From positions 5,929 to 69,928 of the forward strand of contig DLRY01000018.1 in NCBI GenBank assembly GCA_002500665.1: DNA of 64,000 bases. The letters run 5' to 3'. Made by a program: the position numbers and the translations under genes. This document shows, piece after piece, positions 27,025 through 36,500 of the stretch (its first letter is position 1; each line of letters starts with the position of its first letter). The notes beneath the pieces are model-generated. The model saw only the letters and a list, made by a program, of their open reading frames with translations, did not search any database and had not been told where the DNA came from. Source of the stretch: Opitutia bacterium UBA7876 (GTDB taxonomy: Bacteria; Verrucomicrobiota; Verrucomicrobiia; Opitutales; Seribacteraceae).

Positions 27025-27470
27025 CAGCTCCGGTCGGAATCGAAATCGAAAGTACCGCGGTCGTCCGGGATTTCCCCGGTCAGGTCGAGCTTGATTCGCA
27101 GCAGATCGTTGAGCGAATGGACGAACTCATGTCGGCTGATCCTGCGGTAGCGGTCGGGCTTGTGGTCTGCTTGGTGCTTGGCCAACCAATCAAGCATGGC
27201 GCGCTTCTCCTTGGTGCTCGGCTGATTCTTGTTCTTGGGAGGCATTTTTGCCGTGATGAGGTTTTCGAACATCAGGGTTCCGTCAAAAGAGCCGGCGTCA
27301 AACAACTTGGCCATGTTGACGTTTCCTTTTTTGACGTCCTCGTCATGGCAATCGAAGCAGTGGTTTTCGAATAACTCCATGGCTCGCAGATTTTCGTTTC
27401 CCAAAGATTCATTGATCCAAAGGCACCAGGAAAGAAGGAGCACCCAAAAGTTTGGTCTGCAAGAATTCAT
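27024..27470 (-). CDS. Truncated planctomycete-type cytochrome c (PSCyt1) with partial DUF1587
   Basis: A 148-residue protein with a signal peptide and one haem-binding motif, CFDCH (residues 38-42), in the PSCyt1 context HCFDCHDEDVKKGNVN and AKMPPKNKNQP. It then enters DUF1587 (RRISRHEFVHSLNDLL) and stops inside that domain after FDFDSDRS, where full-length relatives continue for 500 residues or more. The gene overlaps both neighbours: ATGA with the lyase gene upstream and TGATG with the sulfatase downstream. It may be a deletion product whose reading frame survives because it couples translation, or a small stand-alone cytochrome. Expression as a functional haem protein is unproved. Confidence 0.75.
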   Translation of the reverse strand: MNSCRPNFWVLLLSWCLWINESLGNENLRAMELFENHCFDCHDEDVKKGNVNMAKLFDAGSFDGTLMFENLITAKMPPKNKNQPSTKEKRAMLDWLAKHQADHKPDRYRRISRHEFVHSLNDLLRIKLDLTGEIPDDRGTFDFDSDRS

Positions 27471-28891
27471 GGTTTGTTTTTATCCAGAGAATTCAACTGT
27501 GGCATGTGCGTCAGGCTGTTTAGGTAATTTTCAAGATTAGTAAAACCATCTTCATCGCGATCTTGGTTTCCATCGGACGGATCATTGGGGTTCAGGCCTG
27601 ACGTCCTTTCCCATTCATCGGGCATGCCGTCCTGATCCGTATCGAAATCAGGCGTGCGTACGATCGACGGATACCTGTCCCAGCCTGCGACTTCATCCTG
27701 CGAATCAATCACTTTCCCTGCATTGTTTCGAATACTTTCGATCAGGCGTTCGTCTACGGAATCACGTACAAGGGAACAACCACTCTGCTTGAGACACGAC
27801 TCGTATGCCTCTTGAGCCGTTTCAATTTGAGTCAACTTGTACTTGCCGGCGTCAAAGCGTTCTGCTGCCTCGAAAAATTTGCGGGTGGTGCCTTTGTATT
27901 TTCCTTCCGTCCCCGAAGATTCGAAGTCCATGGCCGCGTAGTTGTCTTGGTTATATTGTTCAGGCAAACCCTCAAAGTGATTCCCGAAAAAGTACCCGCG
28001 GGATACTGGCTTGAGAGCCTTTGATTTATAACGAATAGGAAGCCTGTCCCCCTTCATGGGACCTGCTTTATAGTAATTGTTGAGCAGGTTGTATTGCTCG
28101 CCCGATAGGTTGTGGCACCCGCTCCAATTGTAATTGAGGTTGTTGGCAAACTCCATGACTTGGGATCCGCCTGCAGTGGAAGGGTGTCGGTTCCGGCTGG
28201 TTGCGTAGACATTGTGATGCAAGGTCGCAAACCCCGCGTTGTCCCGAAAGGAGGTGCACATTGCATGCGGTCCCTTCCCGTGGATGCTGTCGTGAAGAGC
28301 TTCGCTAAAGATCAGCCACTGGAGAGTCGAATGCTTAAGTCCCCGAAAATCACCGTTTCCATCAATGCCCCAGCTTAGGGAAAGATGGTCGAGAATCACA
28401 TGGTTGCAGTATTCGATCGTGATGCAATCCGGACTCGTTCCATCCGGCTTGTTTTCATCACCCAGGCGGATGCGAAAATACCGGGCGATTATATGACTGC
28501 AGTTTTCAAACCTGAGGCTTCGGTCCGCAAAGGTGATTCCTTTGTCGGGCGCCGTCTGCCCGGCAATGGTCAGGTAAGACACGTCCTTGATCTTGATATC
28601 GTTTTTCAACCGGATCGTGCCACTGAGATCAAATACGATGGTTCGCGGTCCCTTGATTGATTCGATGCCCTCCCTGAATGATCCGGGGCCCGAGTCTTGA
28701 AGATTGGTCACGTGGTAGACATCTCCGCCCCGGCCTCCTTTGGTGAACTTGCCTGCACCCTCGGCTCCGGAAAATGCGATGACTTCTGCATCTTTGAGCG
28801 CTGCCTGATCCAGACTGCCAATAATGGAAGTGTCTTTCCCACATCCCGGCAGCAGGGCTGCGAACACAAAGATTGCCGACGCCTTCACCAT
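27467..28891 (-). CDS. PL1-like polysaccharide lyase lipoprotein (pectate lyase family)
   Basis: A 474-residue lipoprotein (acylated Cys at residue 17, LLPGCGK). It has a right-handed beta-helix typical of pectate lyase family 1: GSFREGIESIKGPRTIVFDLSG at the start of the helix, HVILDHLSLSWGIDGNGD at the calcium-site region and SRNRHPSTAGG, which carries the catalytic Arg of the R-x-R-x-P type. Near the C-terminus, DTDQDGMPDEWER and NQDRDEDGFTNLENYLN are calcium-binding thrombospondin-3-like loops. PL1 enzymes cleave polygalacturonate by beta-elimination, so a uronic-acid-containing glycan is the likely target. It follows the CSPTR sulfatase by 9 bases and overlaps the cytochrome fragment. 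Confidence 0.85.
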   Translation of the reverse strand: MVKASAIFVFAALLPGCGKDTSIIGSLDQAALKDAEVIAFSGAEGAGKFTKGGRGGDVYHVTNLQDSGPGSFREGIESIKGPRTIVFDLSGTIRLKNDIKIKDVSYLTIAGQTAPDKGITFADRSLRFENCSHIIARYFRIRLGDENKPDGTSPDCITIEYCNHVILDHLSLSWGIDGNGDFRGLKHSTLQWLIFSEALHDSIHGKGPHAMCTSFRDNAGFATLHHNVYATSRNRHPSTAGGSQVMEFANNLNYNWSGCHNLSGEQYNLLNNYYKAGPMKGDRLPIRYKSKALKPVSRGYFFGNHFEGLPEQYNQDNYAAMDFESSGTEGKYKGTTRKFFEAAERFDAGKYKLTQIETAQEAYESCLKQSGCSLVRDSVDERLIESIRNNAGKVIDSQDEVAGWDRYPSIVRTPDFDTDQDGMPDEWERTSGLNPNDPSDGNQDRDEDGFTNLENYLNSLTHMPQLNSLDKNKP

Positions 28892-28900
28892 GGTGACGCG

Positions 28901-30358
28901 CTAAGGTTTTAACGGACCAGGGTCGTTGATCTTCATGGCGTTGTTGGAAGCTCCGGGCATCTCGGCATGGGGATTCCTTGTTTTTGCCTTTCCGGGGGGC
29001 AGAATCTTCCCATCCATGATTTTAGGAGGGTCGTGTCGGTTGGGGGTTGGGTTGGCGGGGATGGAATCCCCCGTTTGCTTGGTCCATGCGGCGAGCAGGG
29101 TTCGGGCTTGCTTGAGCGCCTTTGCATGCTTCTTGTCATCGGCCAAGTTGGTCAGTTGATGGGGGTCGTGGTTGACTTGGAAGAGTTCCTCAGGGGGGCA
29201 GGGGTTGGCGAAAACCTGTTGCTGGCTCGGGTTGGTCTTGCCTGCGGCATGGGCCTTCCAGAGCTCGGCCCCGGCGGGGTAGTGGTCGTCCGATTCGTAG
29301 CATAGATTCGGTTGGTTGGGGAAGTTGTTGCGGATATAAAGATAATCGCCAAAGCGGACCATCCGCTCGTGGTTCTTGTAAACGTGCCAGTTATGCTCGG
29401 CAAAAACGACTTCACGCACTTGGGCCTTCGGATCCTCGAGGATGGGCAGGAAACTTCTCCCTTGAATGAAGGCGGGCCGCTTGACTCCTGCGAGTTCGAG
29501 GCAGGTGGCGCTCAGGTCGATCACGCTGACGAAACTTGGGGTGACGGAGGATTTTTGGATGAGCTTGGGGTAGTGGATCACCCAAGGGGTCTTGATCCCG
29601 CTGTCGTACATGCGTGACTTGCAACGGGGAAAGGGGCGTCCGTTGTCCGCCGCGACCACGATCATGGTGTTTTCGAGGACCCCCTGCTTCTTCAGTTCGG
29701 CAGTGACCAGACCTATGTAATGGTCGAAGCGGCTGACCTCGTGGTAGTAGCCCGCGAGGTCCTGCCGGGTGATTTCGGTGTCGACCATGTAGGGCGGGAT
29801 GATCACGTCCTTGGGATCGTACTCGGGGGCTTCGTCGGAGATGGCCCAACTGCGGTGGGCGTCGGTGGAGGCGAACCAGAAGAAGAAGGGCTTCTCCCTG
29901 GGACGGTCCTTGACGTGATTGACCCAATCCTTCTCCTTGCCGGGGCCTCCTCCGCCGGTGATGCGGTCAAAGGCCCGGTCCTTGTTGCCGAACATGTGGT
30001 TCTTTCCGGAAAGCACGGTGTAGTAGCCTGCTTCCCGCAGGAGCTCGGGAAAGCGGATTTGTTCCTTGGGAAGGCGGACGTGTAGTTCGGGAGCACCCGT
30101 GTTGTGAGGATAGCGCCCGGTGATGATGCTGCAGCGGGTGGGGCTGCAGCTGCTCGTGGTCAGGTAGGCGTTGTCGAAGCGAATGCCTTGTTTGGCCAAG
30201 GAATCGACGTTGGGCGTTTGGATGACGGGATGCCCGTAGCATCCGAAATCCTCTTGGGACACGTCGTCGGCAATGAAGAAAACGACGTTCGGCTTTTCGG
30301 CCAGGCTGACTGAATGAAAAAGTAAGGCCGTGAAAAGGAAAGTAAGGAAGTATTTCAT
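28901..30358 (-). CDS. Secreted sulfatase, family S1 (heparan N-sulfatase/S1_8-like), CSPTR variant
   Basis: A 485-residue sulfatase with a signal peptide (residues 1-20). The formylglycine motif reads CSPTR (Cys 71): Thr replaces the usual Ser of C-x-P-S-R. The metal site VVFFIADDVSQEDFGCYG and the region GRPFPRCKSRMYDSGIKTPW are typical of the sulfamidase/S1_8 branch. The C-terminal 60 residues are Pro- and Lys-rich and probably extended. The gene sits 42 bases after the upstream sulfatase gene and 9 bases before the lyase, so operon membership is very likely. A sulfamidase-like active site does not prove N-sulfate specificity. Confidence 0.9.
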   Translation of the reverse strand: MKYFLTFLFTALLFHSVSLAEKPNVVFFIADDVSQEDFGCYGHPVIQTPNVDSLAKQGIRFDNAYLTTSSCSPTRCSIITGRYPHNTGAPELHVRLPKEQIRFPELLREAGYYTVLSGKNHMFGNKDRAFDRITGGGGPGKEKDWVNHVKDRPREKPFFFWFASTDAHRSWAISDEAPEYDPKDVIIPPYMVDTEITRQDLAGYYHEVSRFDHYIGLVTAELKKQGVLENTMIVVAADNGRPFPRCKSRMYDSGIKTPWVIHYPKLIQKSSVTPSFVSVIDLSATCLELAGVKRPAFIQGRSFLPILEDPKAQVREVVFAEHNWHVYKNHERMVRFGDYLYIRNNFPNQPNLCYESDDHYPAGAELWKAHAAGKTNPSQQQVFANPCPPEELFQVNHDPHQLTNLADDKKHAKALKQARTLLAAWTKQTGDSIPANPTPNRHDPPKIMDGKILPPGKAKTRNPHAEMPGASNNAMKINDPGPLKP

Positions 30359-30400
30359 GGTTTGAGGAATTGGGTTGAATGTGAAAGGGGAGGCAATGAT

Positions 30401-32002
30401 TTATTTCTTCCAAACAAAGCCGGGTGGGCGGAAGATCTTCAGCGGCCGGTCGTTGCTAAGCTTGGGTCCGGTTGTGGTCCGCCCGTTTTCAACGATCTTC
30501 GCGTAGGCTCGGATCATTTTTGTTACCTGATCGAAATGAGACTTGGCCAGGTTTTTGGTTTCGCCGGGATCGGCCTTCAAATCATAGAGTTGAACGAAGG
30601 TTGGATTTTCCAGTTCCTTGTGGTTTTTTGGGGTTCTGCCGAATTCGAGCAAGGCCTCCTTCCACGCGTCCTCGGATTTTGGTTCCGTGAAAAAGGGGCC
30701 GGAGCTTCCGCTTCCCGGTCCGAGGATTAGTTTCCATTTGTCTTCGTAGTAGACGTCCGCCCTCGTTCCCCGGGCAAGGAGGTGGTTCCGTAGGAGGGGT
30801 TTCTTGTTTGCGAGATAGGGAAGAAAACTGAGGGAGTCGGGAGCTAGGGAAGGGGCGAGCTTGACGCCCGCTACTTCGGCCCAGGTTGCCATTAGGTCAA
30901 CCAGACCGACCAGAGCGTCGTTTTTCGTGCCCGGACTTATGACGCCCGGCCAAACCGCGGCAAAGGGGACTCGTAGTCCCCCCTCGTATCCGGAGAACTT
31001 GTATCCCCTCCATTGCCCCCGGCTGAAGTGTCCCTGCTTCTCCATTACCTTCATTTGGTTGGCGATGGCCTTTCGCTCGGGGCCCGAGTAATGCCCCGGC
31101 CCGTGGTCCGAAGAAACCATGAGCAAGGTGTTCTTCTCGAGGCCGGCCTTGCGGAGGTGTTGCCTGATCCGGCCGATGCAAGCATCCGTGTTCATGACGA
31201 AATCCCCGTATATCCCGACAGGGCTCTTGCCCTCGAAGCCGGATTCGGGCGAACTTGGCGTGTGGGGAGCCGTAAGTCCGACGAAGAGGAAGAAGGGGGT
31301 TTTCTTTTTCGCCTCGCTTTTGATGAATTTCCCCGCTTCGTCGCAGAAGGTGGACAAAACCTCGGTGTCGAGGAAATCCTCGGCGGCAGGCCCAACCCGG
31401 TTGAAGGCGCTCCAGCCCTTCTGCACGGTTACTTGGCCCTGCCATTTCTTTCCCCGGACATAGGCATAGGGGAACATGTCAAGGGACCCGGGCAGAAAAA
31501 AGCAGTGGTCGAAGCCATAATCCGTGGGGCCGATTTGGATGGTCTTGGTGAAATCGGTGTTCTCGGGACCTTGGACCTTGCCGTCCTTGGTGGTCATGCG
31601 CGTGCCCAAGTGCCATTTGCCAACGTAGCCCGTCGAGTATCCACCCTTCCGGAACATCTTTCCCACGGTATGTTGGCTGGTCGGGAAGCGCAGACCGATG
31701 AAGCCCCATGGGCCACCTTGTTCGCCTTTGCCAAACCGGAAGGCGTAGCGCCCCGTCATGATGGAAGTCCGGCTGGGCACGCAGACCGAGTCGGTTACGT
31801 GGGCGTTGGTGAACTTGATTCCATCCCGGCAGAGGCGATCGAAGTGTGGGGTCGGTACTTTGGATTTCTTGCCACCAAAGGCCTTGACGTCTCCATAGCC
31901 CAGGTCGTCGGCGAGGATGAAGACGACGTTTGGTCTCTCGGCGGCCGGCAAAAGCACGCTTGAACAAAGAAGGATAACGATGCTCCAAAGGTTTTTCTTC
32001 AT
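30401..32002 (-). CDS. Secreted arylsulfatase A-like sulfatase, family S1
   Basis: A 533-residue sulfatase with a signal peptide (residues 1-21). It has the metal-binding segment VVFILADDLGYGDV, the formylglycine motif CVPSR (Cys 74), GYVGKWHLG with the active-site Lys and His, and SSDHGPGHYSGPERK at the second metal site. Length and motif order match arylsulfatase A/GALNS-like members. Upstream, 160 bases separate it from the DUF1552 gene and contain a short coding remnant. Downstream, the next sulfatase starts 42 bases on. It is probably an exo-acting enzyme on a sulfated sugar; specificity is not readable. Confidence 0.93.
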   Translation of the reverse strand: MKKNLWSIVILLCSSVLLPAAERPNVVFILADDLGYGDVKAFGGKKSKVPTPHFDRLCRDGIKFTNAHVTDSVCVPSRTSIMTGRYAFRFGKGEQGGPWGFIGLRFPTSQHTVGKMFRKGGYSTGYVGKWHLGTRMTTKDGKVQGPENTDFTKTIQIGPTDYGFDHCFFLPGSLDMFPYAYVRGKKWQGQVTVQKGWSAFNRVGPAAEDFLDTEVLSTFCDEAGKFIKSEAKKKTPFFLFVGLTAPHTPSSPESGFEGKSPVGIYGDFVMNTDACIGRIRQHLRKAGLEKNTLLMVSSDHGPGHYSGPERKAIANQMKVMEKQGHFSRGQWRGYKFSGYEGGLRVPFAAVWPGVISPGTKNDALVGLVDLMATWAEVAGVKLAPSLAPDSLSFLPYLANKKPLLRNHLLARGTRADVYYEDKWKLILGPGSGSSGPFFTEPKSEDAWKEALLEFGRTPKNHKELENPTFVQLYDLKADPGETKNLAKSHFDQVTKMIRAYAKIVENGRTTTGPKLSNDRPLKIFRPPGFVWKK

Positions 32003-32011
32003 GGTAGGATC

Positions 32012-32158
32012 TTATTTTTTGATCGGTTGGATTCCGTTGACGTAAACGACGTTGTATCCGCCATCCTGTGATCCCTGTGACCATCCGTCGTAGGCATCTT
32101 TCGCGAGGTAAAAGCGGCAAGCCTCCCCCTTTTCAAAAAGAGCCCGTGATGCATGCAA
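32012..32158 (-). pseudogene. Short coding remnant between sulfatase and DUF1552 genes
   Basis: On the minus strand, 32158 to 32012 reads a 48-codon tail with a protein-like composition, including EACRFYLAKDAYDGW and GGYNVVYVNGIQPIKK before a TAA. No start codon or upstream body is left in this frame, because the sequence before it is the end of the DUF1552 gene. It looks like the 3' end of a lost gene. I do not recognise the family, and a chance open frame cannot be excluded for so short a piece. Confidence 0.3.
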
Positions 32159-32162
32159 TGGC

Positions 32163-33560
32163 TTAGGCCAAGAACCTGTCGATCGCACCTGTTTGCTTGA
32201 GGCGATTGCGTTGCATGGTGAGGTCCAGGTCACCGTAATGCTCGATCGGGTTGCCATAGGCATTGAGTAAGGTTGTGTACCAATTGCTCAAGGTCTTGTG
32301 GCCTTCGGTTCCGTGAAACGGCAAGCGGACGTAGCGACCGGCAAGGTCTAGCTTTGAGTTCCTTCCGGTCATCAGAACCATCGGCGCTTCCGTGTCCGGG
32401 CCGTGATGGCCGGCTCCCGTTTCAGGCATGTAGATGATCGTCGTGTTGTCGAACATCGAGCCATTGCCCTCGGGAATGGACTTGAGCTTGGTCACCAAGG
32501 TTTTGACCTGTTTCATGTGGTGGGTCTTGATGGCGTCTCTCATTTTGGCGGCGCCCGAAATCTGGCCGCCATGCCCAATTTGGTGGATGCTCGTCTTCTG
32601 TACGTTTTCAGGCAGGGAGGTAATATCAGTACCCAGGTCGTCAATGGTATAGGTAACGACGTTGGTCAGTCCCGAAGCCAGGGCCCCTACAATGACGTCG
32701 GTGAAAGCTGCCTGCTTCTGGGGCAGGGTTGCATCCGCCCCACCGTCAGCGTGGACGGGATCGACGTCCGGCAGGTGTTGCTTGATCTTGGCCCCCAGCG
32801 ACTCTACCTTGGCGCTTCGATCACGAATCGACTGGAGCGAATCGACCTGATCACTGATCTTGAGACGCTCATCCCCGTCCAGCCCCTTGAGCTGGCGAGT
32901 CTCCTTATCATGCAGATGATCGAGCAAGGCTCTGTCCGAAGCGGCCTCATCGGTATTGGTGATGGACTTGAACAATTCCTGATAGGCAGTCATAGGGTCG
33001 GCGTAACAGTAGTTGCGCTGTTTAGCCGCCGGAGCGGAATAACCAGAAACAATACCCGTCCTGTAATCACGTCCGTGAGGCACCGCCAAGGACATCTCGA
33101 CGTGACCGAAGGGAGACGGAAACAGCTTGGCCAGCTCGAAATCAACGGTCGCCCACTTGATGTTGCTGAGGATGTTGCGTCCGGCTTTGTAGGCCCCCAT
33201 GCAACCGGAGTAGGAGTAATGCCCGCCCCCGCTGACCGACATCGAGATGCCGTGAAGAATGGTCATGTTCTCCTTGTGGCCGTCCAGGCCTTTCAGCCAG
33301 TCGGGCAGTTCATGCTTTGACAAGTCCGCCTCGAAGGGTTCCTTCTCCTTGTGCTTCTTCAGCTCTTCGGCGGAAAAGGATGGAAGACCGAATTGCACAG
33401 GCAAGTTCCCGTTGGACTTGCGGATGAATACGAATCGGTGAAGGCCGGCACTTTGATCTTTCGCCGGGGCGGCCAAGAGGTGGTTGAATGAAGGGGTCAG
33501 CGCCAGGCTGGCGGTCCCCAGCGCCGTTCTCTTTAAAAGTTCTCGTCGACTGATCAACAT
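32163..33560 (-). CDS. DUF1552 family protein with Tat signal
   Basis: A 465-residue DUF1552 protein with a twin-arginine signal (ISRRELLKRTA) and hydrophobic region up to about residue 30. Family motifs are GISMSVSGGGHYSYSGCMGAY, EMSLAVPHGRDYRTGIVSGY and the C-terminal GRYVRLPFHGTEGHKTLSNW. It starts 3 bases after the stop of the cytochrome gene, so here the order is cytochrome first and DUF1552 second, the reverse of the pair at 1613-7050. It is only distantly similar to the other copy. Its close pairing again indicates a functional unit with the cytochrome. No activity can be assigned. Confidence 0.88.
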   Translation of the reverse strand: MLISRRELLKRTALGTASLALTPSFNHLLAAPAKDQSAGLHRFVFIRKSNGNLPVQFGLPSFSAEELKKHKEKEPFEADLSKHELPDWLKGLDGHKENMTILHGISMSVSGGGHYSYSGCMGAYKAGRNILSNIKWATVDFELAKLFPSPFGHVEMSLAVPHGRDYRTGIVSGYSAPAAKQRNYCYADPMTAYQELFKSITNTDEAASDRALLDHLHDKETRQLKGLDGDERLKISDQVDSLQSIRDRSAKVESLGAKIKQHLPDVDPVHADGGADATLPQKQAAFTDVIVGALASGLTNVVTYTIDDLGTDITSLPENVQKTSIHQIGHGGQISGAAKMRDAIKTHHMKQVKTLVTKLKSIPEGNGSMFDNTTIIYMPETGAGHHGPDTEAPMVLMTGRNSKLDLAGRYVRLPFHGTEGHKTLSNWYTTLLNAYGNPIEHYGDLDLTMQRNRLKQTGAIDRFLA

Positions 33561-33563
33561 TTT

Positions 33564-36500
33564 CTAGTCCCCAGAGTTGCGTTTACGGTAAATAAATGAG
33601 TCGGATGTTAAGAGTGAAACGATCACTTCGTCGAAGCTGCCCCCATTATCAACGTAGGCCTTGTCCGCGTCAATCAAGGTCTTGGAATCCGAGAGTGTTT
33701 CATTGCGTCCCAAAAAGTAGCGAAAGGCATGGCGGATAATGGACTGGCGGGCCTTTTCCGATTTCGCGAGTCGGTCGATCAGATCGAATGCATCCTCGAC
33801 CTCACCATCCAGTTTCGGATCACCCGTCCCGTTCAGCACCCCGCGTGGATCAACCGGCAAGGTGTTGTAAACCGGGAGCGAAGCACCAAAGGCATTGACC
33901 TCCCCACGCTTCGCTTCCTGGAGCAGGTTTTCGGGGTGCTCTAGCCTTTCCTCGGTTCGGAAACGACCGAAGTCATCGTAGAGTTCGAAGGGAAAGCCCA
34001 GCGGATCCATCTTTTGGTGGCAACGCCAACAGTACTCGGCGCCGGTGCGCTTTTCCATCCGCTGGCGAAGTGTCTTTCGATGATCCGGCGGAATAACCGC
34101 ATCCACGGTGATCGGCACGTCGGGGATCGTCCCGGCCAACAGCTTTTCACGAATCCATTTCCCGCGATGGATCGGGTCCGTCTCCAAGTTTTGGGCGTGA
34201 GCAATCAACCAAGCGGGGTGGGTCAAGATGCCTTTGCGGTTTGGGATAGGGGCGGGCTGCACGGTCGGGTAGTCCCATTTTTTCCAGTCGATGTTCCAGT
34301 ACGAGGCAACCTGCTCGCCGCGCATTTGCTGCCCGGTACGGCCCAATACGTTTCCGCCATGCCAGAAGCCCATTGACGCCTTCATGTAAGGCATGCCGTT
34401 TGATTGTCCTGCGCTGAAATGACGTTCCAATGCGGGCATCATTCTTTTCAGCGTGGTCAGCAGCGACTTGTCGTCACCTCCACGAACCTTGCGGAATTCC
34501 CAGATCGTTAGCATAAACTCCTTATGGGGTCCAATGTCGTCTGGCTCCCATGTTTCCCATTCTAATTTCCCGAAGTATTCGTAGACCTTCTTGAGTTGAT
34601 CCGATCCGGCCTTCATCGCTTGGTTATCCCCTGAATGGTACAGGTAAAACTTCTCGGTCGTAAGAAGCTCTTCAAAAACGCGTTCATCCTTTTCAAGGAC
34701 GTACTCAACCCACATGTCCGCCTCGTCGATCAAGCGGCTGACCGCATGCTCGTGACGTCCCGCGCCGAAACGTGAGTCGTCCTTGAAGACGTCCTGCGCC
34801 TTCGGGTAACCAAAAAACTCTCTAAAGAATCGCAGCTTGCGGATCGGCTGGTTAGTGACGCTTGCGTTGAGATTAGCCGCCTGAACGTTTTCGTCGATGA
34901 GGTACCACTGATCACGCTGGCTCAGGATCCGGCGAACCTCTCTTTCGTAATCCTCTCGCGAATTCAGCCTCCCCTCTTCCGTTGCCTTGACCAGAATTTC
35001 ATCCGGGCTGGCATCGGTCAACGCGTAGGCCAGGGCATAGCTTGCATTGCGTGGCGACATCATTCGCCGGCCATGCTCGTCCGGCTCACCCTCCCCAAAC
35101 TCGTTGCGATAAGCAAACTCTGTGCTGAGGACGTGAGACTCAACAAGCTTCGCGACGGCCTTTTGCCGGTCGAGTTTGGACGCGTACAATTTGAATTGCT
35201 CTATGTTTTCAGCCAGTTCCGAATCAGTCGGGTTACGCTCGAAGATTTGACTATAAAGCTCCATGATGAAGGCCGTCATCAAGGTTTCATCCGTTCCTCC
35301 GGATGATTCTCGTTGAGCCTGCCAGTCTGCCTTCCAGTCCGCCAAGCACTTTTCGATGATCTGGACGTGCCGGTCGCCCTGCTTGCGGTGCTTCTTGATC
35401 GTCCTGGCGATAACCGCCATCTCGTCGTCACTGAGTGGCGCATACTTCGGCGAGCCGAATTTCCCATTCTTGACGTGGAGGTAAAGCCTGTTCATGTCCC
35501 AGGTGTCGTAAAACAGCTTCATGGTGGTGATCCGGTTCTCTATGCGGTAGTCAGTGACCCCTTCCCTGTACCAGTCCGTCTCGCATTGCTGGATAATGTT
35601 TTCGAATTCAGCAAGGTCAGCGTCGCTGTATGGGGCCCACGCCGGTTTTCCGTTGCGGTCCAATTGAGATTTTTCCGTCACATCCTCGACCTTGTAAGCA
35701 GTGCGTTTGTAGGTGGCGATACCTTGGAGGATAGCCTTGACGTCCTCGCGGTCGAAGCGACCTAGGAACTCGAGGTTTTCATGCCTCTTCTGAATGCCGC
35801 CTGTCGAATGCTTCGGCGGTCCGGGATAAGGGATTTCCTTGAGGATAACCTTGGGGAGGAGCTTTTCATGCTCCTCGCCATAAAGGTCATTGAGCAGGCG
35901 ATCCAAAAAGGAATACGTCCTGAGGAAGCCTTCGCGCGAACGGATTTTGTTTCGGTGATCCAGTTCGGGCTTCATCAAGGCGTAGGTAGCCGGGTAGTGC
36001 GCCTTCATTATTGCCTCGGAGGACATGTGTCCGGCAACCCGCTTAGCATTACCGACCATTGTCAGCAGGTGGCCTGTCGTCAGTCGATTGTGGGAACTAT
36101 AACGGACCCCAACCTTTTCAGGCAGCAGATAGGGGTTGGTGATCGTTCTGCGGAACTTGTTTCCACGCTCCGTCTTGGGACTCCAGTGGACGCCGCTGTC
36201 TCCCTGCACCGCCTGTTCGGTTCCGTAGATAGTCCGTGTCGGATGGTAGTTGAGCAAACGATTGATCTTCTCGTTAAAGATGAATTCGCTGATCAACCAT
36301 CGTCGGTCCGGAGTGTAGGCAGGCTCTTCGGCGTACTTGCCGGAGAATAGATCCTCATGGGAAACGACGTTTCCGTACTCGAACCGCCGCAGCTTCTCCG
36401 CCAATGCCTTCGAGGCTTTGCCGGTCAGTTGGGTGTCGAGCCATTGCAAGAGAGTCTTTCTCTCGGCTTCATTCGGTTGCTTCGCCTTCTCGGGGGGCAT

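Noticed and set aside
31013..31963. Plus-strand open frame of about 316 codons opposite the arylsulfatase gene
   Set aside because: Antisense to a sulfatase with intact catalytic motifs; protein reads as composition-biased sequence.
32403..33320. Plus-strand open frame of about 305 codons opposite the second DUF1552 gene
   Set aside because: Mirror of the real gene; no start context and no domain.
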